DNA of 6,445 nt from Deltaproteobacteria bacterium (GTDB lineage Bacteria > Desulfobacterota > Desulfobacteria > Desulfobacterales > JAUVKB01), in contig JAUVKB010000122.1 in NCBI GenBank assembly GCA_030596405.1, forward strand, positions 1-6,445, written 5' to 3'. Below are positions 4,742 through 6,445 of the stretch, one piece after another; the stretch's first letter is position 1, and each line of letters opens with the position of its first letter. The translations under genes and the position numbers were made by a program. A model generated the notes under the pieces. That model did not search any database. It saw only the letters and a list, made by a program, of their open reading frames with translations, and was not told the DNA's origin.

Positions 4742-4748
4742 TAAAAAA

Positions 4749-6445
4749 ATGAGTATGAGAACACAGCAGCTTAAACTGGAGACTCCGATAAAGGCGCATC
4801 ATACCGCCCAGGTCGGTTATGATCAGCATGAAGAAGGCAAAGCTTTTCGACAGGGCTATGAAATAAAACTGGATTTGGAAAGGGCCAGATTATTAACAGA
4901 GTCATATAAGCAGACTGAGGGTTTGCCGATGCCCATTAGAAGAGCAAAGGCGTTGCAGCATATTTTGAAAAACATGACTCTTTTTATCAGAGACCAGGAA
5001 TTGCTCGTAGGAAATTTTGCAAAAGACTTAAACAGTGTTGCGCATTATCCTGAACTTCAGTGGCGGTGGGTGGAAAAAACCACGGCTCCAGGCAAAATTT
5101 ACAGTGAACTGCTCAAGGAAAGTGAATGGGAAGAATTAAAAGAGATGCATAAGTACTGGAAAACAAGGGCTGTTCACGGCATGGAAAGACAATTTTTGCC
5201 AAAAGGGATGGAAGATGCATGGAAATATAAGGGACAGTATTTTTTCTCATATCACTGGGAGCATTCTACACCCAATTATGATAAAATATTTAACATAGGG
5301 GTCAACGGTTTACTAAAAGAGATAGAAGAAAGAAAAGAAAAATTATCGGAAGAATCATTTAATGAAGAAATGGACGCTGAAGGTCTGGTAGACAAGCATA
5401 TTTTTCTGGATGCTTCCGAAATTGCGATAACGGCTTTTGGTAATTGGATAAAACGGTATGCCTTGCTTGCGGAGGGTAAGGCCGAAAAGGAAGATGGCAA
5501 GCAAAGAAAAATGGAGCTTTTGCATATTGCCAAAAATTGCGCGTGGGTATCGGAAAACCCGCCGGAAACTCTGATTCAGGCTTTACAGCTTTATTGGCTT
5601 ATCCATATGGTTACAAACTATATTGAACTGCCGATGACAGGTTCCGGAATAAGGATGGACAAGTCGCTTGGCAAATTTTATGAAAAAGATTTGAAAGAGG
5701 GCAAAATTTCAAGAGAAGGCGCCCAGGAACTTATCGAAAATCTGTTTGTAAAATTTTTAGAAACCGGTTTTTTGCATTCTCCGATGTGGACGGGGATGGG
5801 CGGCGGCGGCCTTGGCTGGCAGTCCATAACTATTGGCGGAATTGATGAATACGGAAATGATGCATGCAACGAGTTGACGCTTATCATAATGGATGCCATG
5901 AGAGAGATAAAAGCGGTTGCACCGCCTCTTTCTTTTAGGTGGCATGACAAGCTGAATAAAAGAACCATTGACAAAATAACGGAAACTCTGGCTGCCGGCG
6001 TGTCCGAACCCGCTATTTTCAATGACAAGTATATGATTCCAAGGCTTATCAGCTATGGCGCTTCATTACAGGACGCAAGAAATTACGCGATCAATGCATG
6101 CATGTGGTGGGTGGTTCCGGGTAAAAATATTTGTTTCCGGGCATCAAACAGCGGAGAGTTCAGTCTGCCGAAGATGTTGATATTTGCCTTAAATCAGGGA
6201 AAGGACTTTAAGGGTGAACAGATAAGTGCTGTAACCCCGGATGTTTCCACCATAAAAAGTCTTGATGACCTTATCGATGTTTATATGGAACATTTTCATT
6301 ATAATATCACAAGACTGTTCACAGCGTCAAATATCGCTGATACGCTTTATAAAAAGTATCTGCCCCGGCCTTTTTTGTCATCGTTTCTTGATGGGTGCAT
6401 AGAAAGATGCCAGGATTGCCGTGACTGGGTATATGAGCCTGATTA
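4749..6445 (+). CDS. Glycyl radical enzyme (PFL-like), 3' end outside window, atypical active site
   Basis: 565 codons are visible with no stop; glycyl radical enzymes usually have about 780-870 residues, so the C-terminal domain with the radical glycine (RVxGY-type) lies beyond the edge. Family marks: IRRAKALQHIL (63-73), ELLVGN after it, HSTPNYDKIFNIGVNGLL, NPPETLIQALQLYW (270-283), GIRMDKSLGKFYEKD (300-314), ITIGGIDEYGNDACNELT (360-377) and PPLSFRWH (392-399). Cys451 in NACMWWVVPGK is the expected thiyl-radical cysteine. Dehydratases and choline lyase have GCVEP there, with a catalytic Glu two residues after Cys; here Trp453 and Trp454 take those places, so those reactions are unlikely. 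A fumarate-adding synthase or an uncharacterised clade is possible. A radical-SAM activating enzyme is required and none is in the window; it is probably downstream. Cys550, Cys554 and Cys557 form CX3CX2C near the visible end. Confidence 0.9.
   Translation, partial: MSMRTQQLKLETPIKAHHTAQVGYDQHEEGKAFRQGYEIKLDLERARLLTESYKQTEGLPMPIRRAKALQHILKNMTLFIRDQELLVGNFAKDLNSVAHYPELQWRWVEKTTAPGKIYSELLKESEWEELKEMHKYWKTRAVHGMERQFLPKGMEDAWKYKGQYFFSYHWEHSTPNYDKIFNIGVNGLLKEIEERKEKLSEESFNEEMDAEGLVDKHIFLDASEIAITAFGNWIKRYALLAEGKAEKEDGKQRKMELLHIAKNCAWVSENPPETLIQALQLYWLIHMVTNYIELPMTGSGIRMDKSLGKFYEKDLKEGKISREGAQELIENLFVKFLETGFLHSPMWTGMGGGGLGWQSITIGGIDEYGNDACNELTLIIMDAMREIKAVAPPLSFRWHDKLNKRTIDKITETLAAGVSEPAIFNDKYMIPRLISYGASLQDARNYAINACMWWVVPGKNICFRASNSGEFSLPKMLIFALNQGKDFKGEQISAVTPDVSTIKSLDDLIDVYMEHFHYNITRLFTASNIADTLYKKYLPRPFLSSFLDGCIERCQDCRDWVYEPD

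Larger units (their letters stand above)
4050..4748. other. Long intergenic region between TetR and the glycyl radical enzyme
   Basis: About 700 bp with no gene-sized frame that convinces. The longest plus-strand frame (4163-4372, 69 codons) has no ribosome binding site and no protein-like character. The region instead holds short frames on both strands (4111-4399 minus; 4455-4523 and 4552-4572 plus), several AT-rich dyads, a 12-bp palindrome GTCTCGCGAGAC (4191-4202), and the promoter and leader of the downstream gene. Several short frames read like genuine protein pieces, so part of it may be worn-down genes. No tRNA, CRISPR or IS end was seen. Confidence 0.7.

Noticed and set aside
4721..4748. 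Short frame from the ATG at 4714 (MFFTV) as a leader peptide
   Set aside because: Five codons only, with no ribosome binding site and no distinctive content.
5276..6028. Minus-strand frames of 62 to 116 codons opposite the glycyl radical enzyme
   Set aside because: Antisense shadows of a strongly conserved plus-strand gene; their Ser/Pro/Ile-rich sequences are typical of reverse-strand readings.
6396..6419. Radical-SAM protein or fusion suggested by CX3CX2C
   Set aside because: The triad lies deep in a PFL-type scaffold without any radical-SAM barrel sequence around it; reported only as a cysteine oddity.

Overview
The window looks like a moderately AT-rich chromosome segment from a strictly anaerobic, probably sulfate-reducing member of the Desulfobacterota (old Deltaproteobacteria). 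That placement is inferred from gene content: an acyl-CoA dehydrogenase that closely resembles, from memory, the non-decarboxylating glutaryl-CoA dehydrogenase of Desulfococcus, a glycyl radical enzyme (oxygen-sensitive chemistry), and a rhodanese/MauE redox pair. No search could be run.

Layout, left to right. (1) 1-258, plus strand: the 3' end of a thioredoxin-fold gene, followed 87 bp later by plsY (346-972), the acyl-phosphate:glycerol-3-phosphate acyltransferase of phospholipid synthesis. (2) 997-2160, minus strand: the acyl-CoA (glutaryl-CoA type) dehydrogenase, convergent with plsY. (3) 2161-2421: a divergent intergenic region with a candidate dehydrogenase promoter, a tandem 10-bp repeat and a GC-rich hairpin. 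(4) 2422-3395, plus strand: a two-gene operon with an ATGA overlap, a membrane-anchored rhodanese and a MauE/DoxX-type membrane protein. (5) 3414-4049, minus strand: a TetR-family regulator. (6) 4050-4748: about 700 bp without a clear gene, but with several short protein-like reading frames on both strands, AT-rich palindromes, a strong Shine-Dalgarno leading into a six-codon frame with an overlapping stem-loop, and a good sigma-70 promoter. (7) 4749-6445, plus strand: the first 565 codons of a glycyl radical enzyme cut by the window edge. This is the longest coding region here; it has no stop codon inside the window.

The most interesting object is the glycyl radical enzyme. It has the PFL-type scaffold and a clear candidate thiyl cysteine (Cys451), but two tryptophans follow (CMWW) where dehydratases and choline lyase have the Gly-Cys-Val-Glu motif. 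It therefore does not fit those classes. It could be a fumarate-adding (X-succinate synthase-like) enzyme or an undescribed clade; its substrate cannot be read from this window. A divergently oriented TetR regulator and a glutaryl-CoA-type dehydrogenase nearby are compatible with regulated anaerobic degradation of an aromatic or dicarboxylic compound, but that link is inference.
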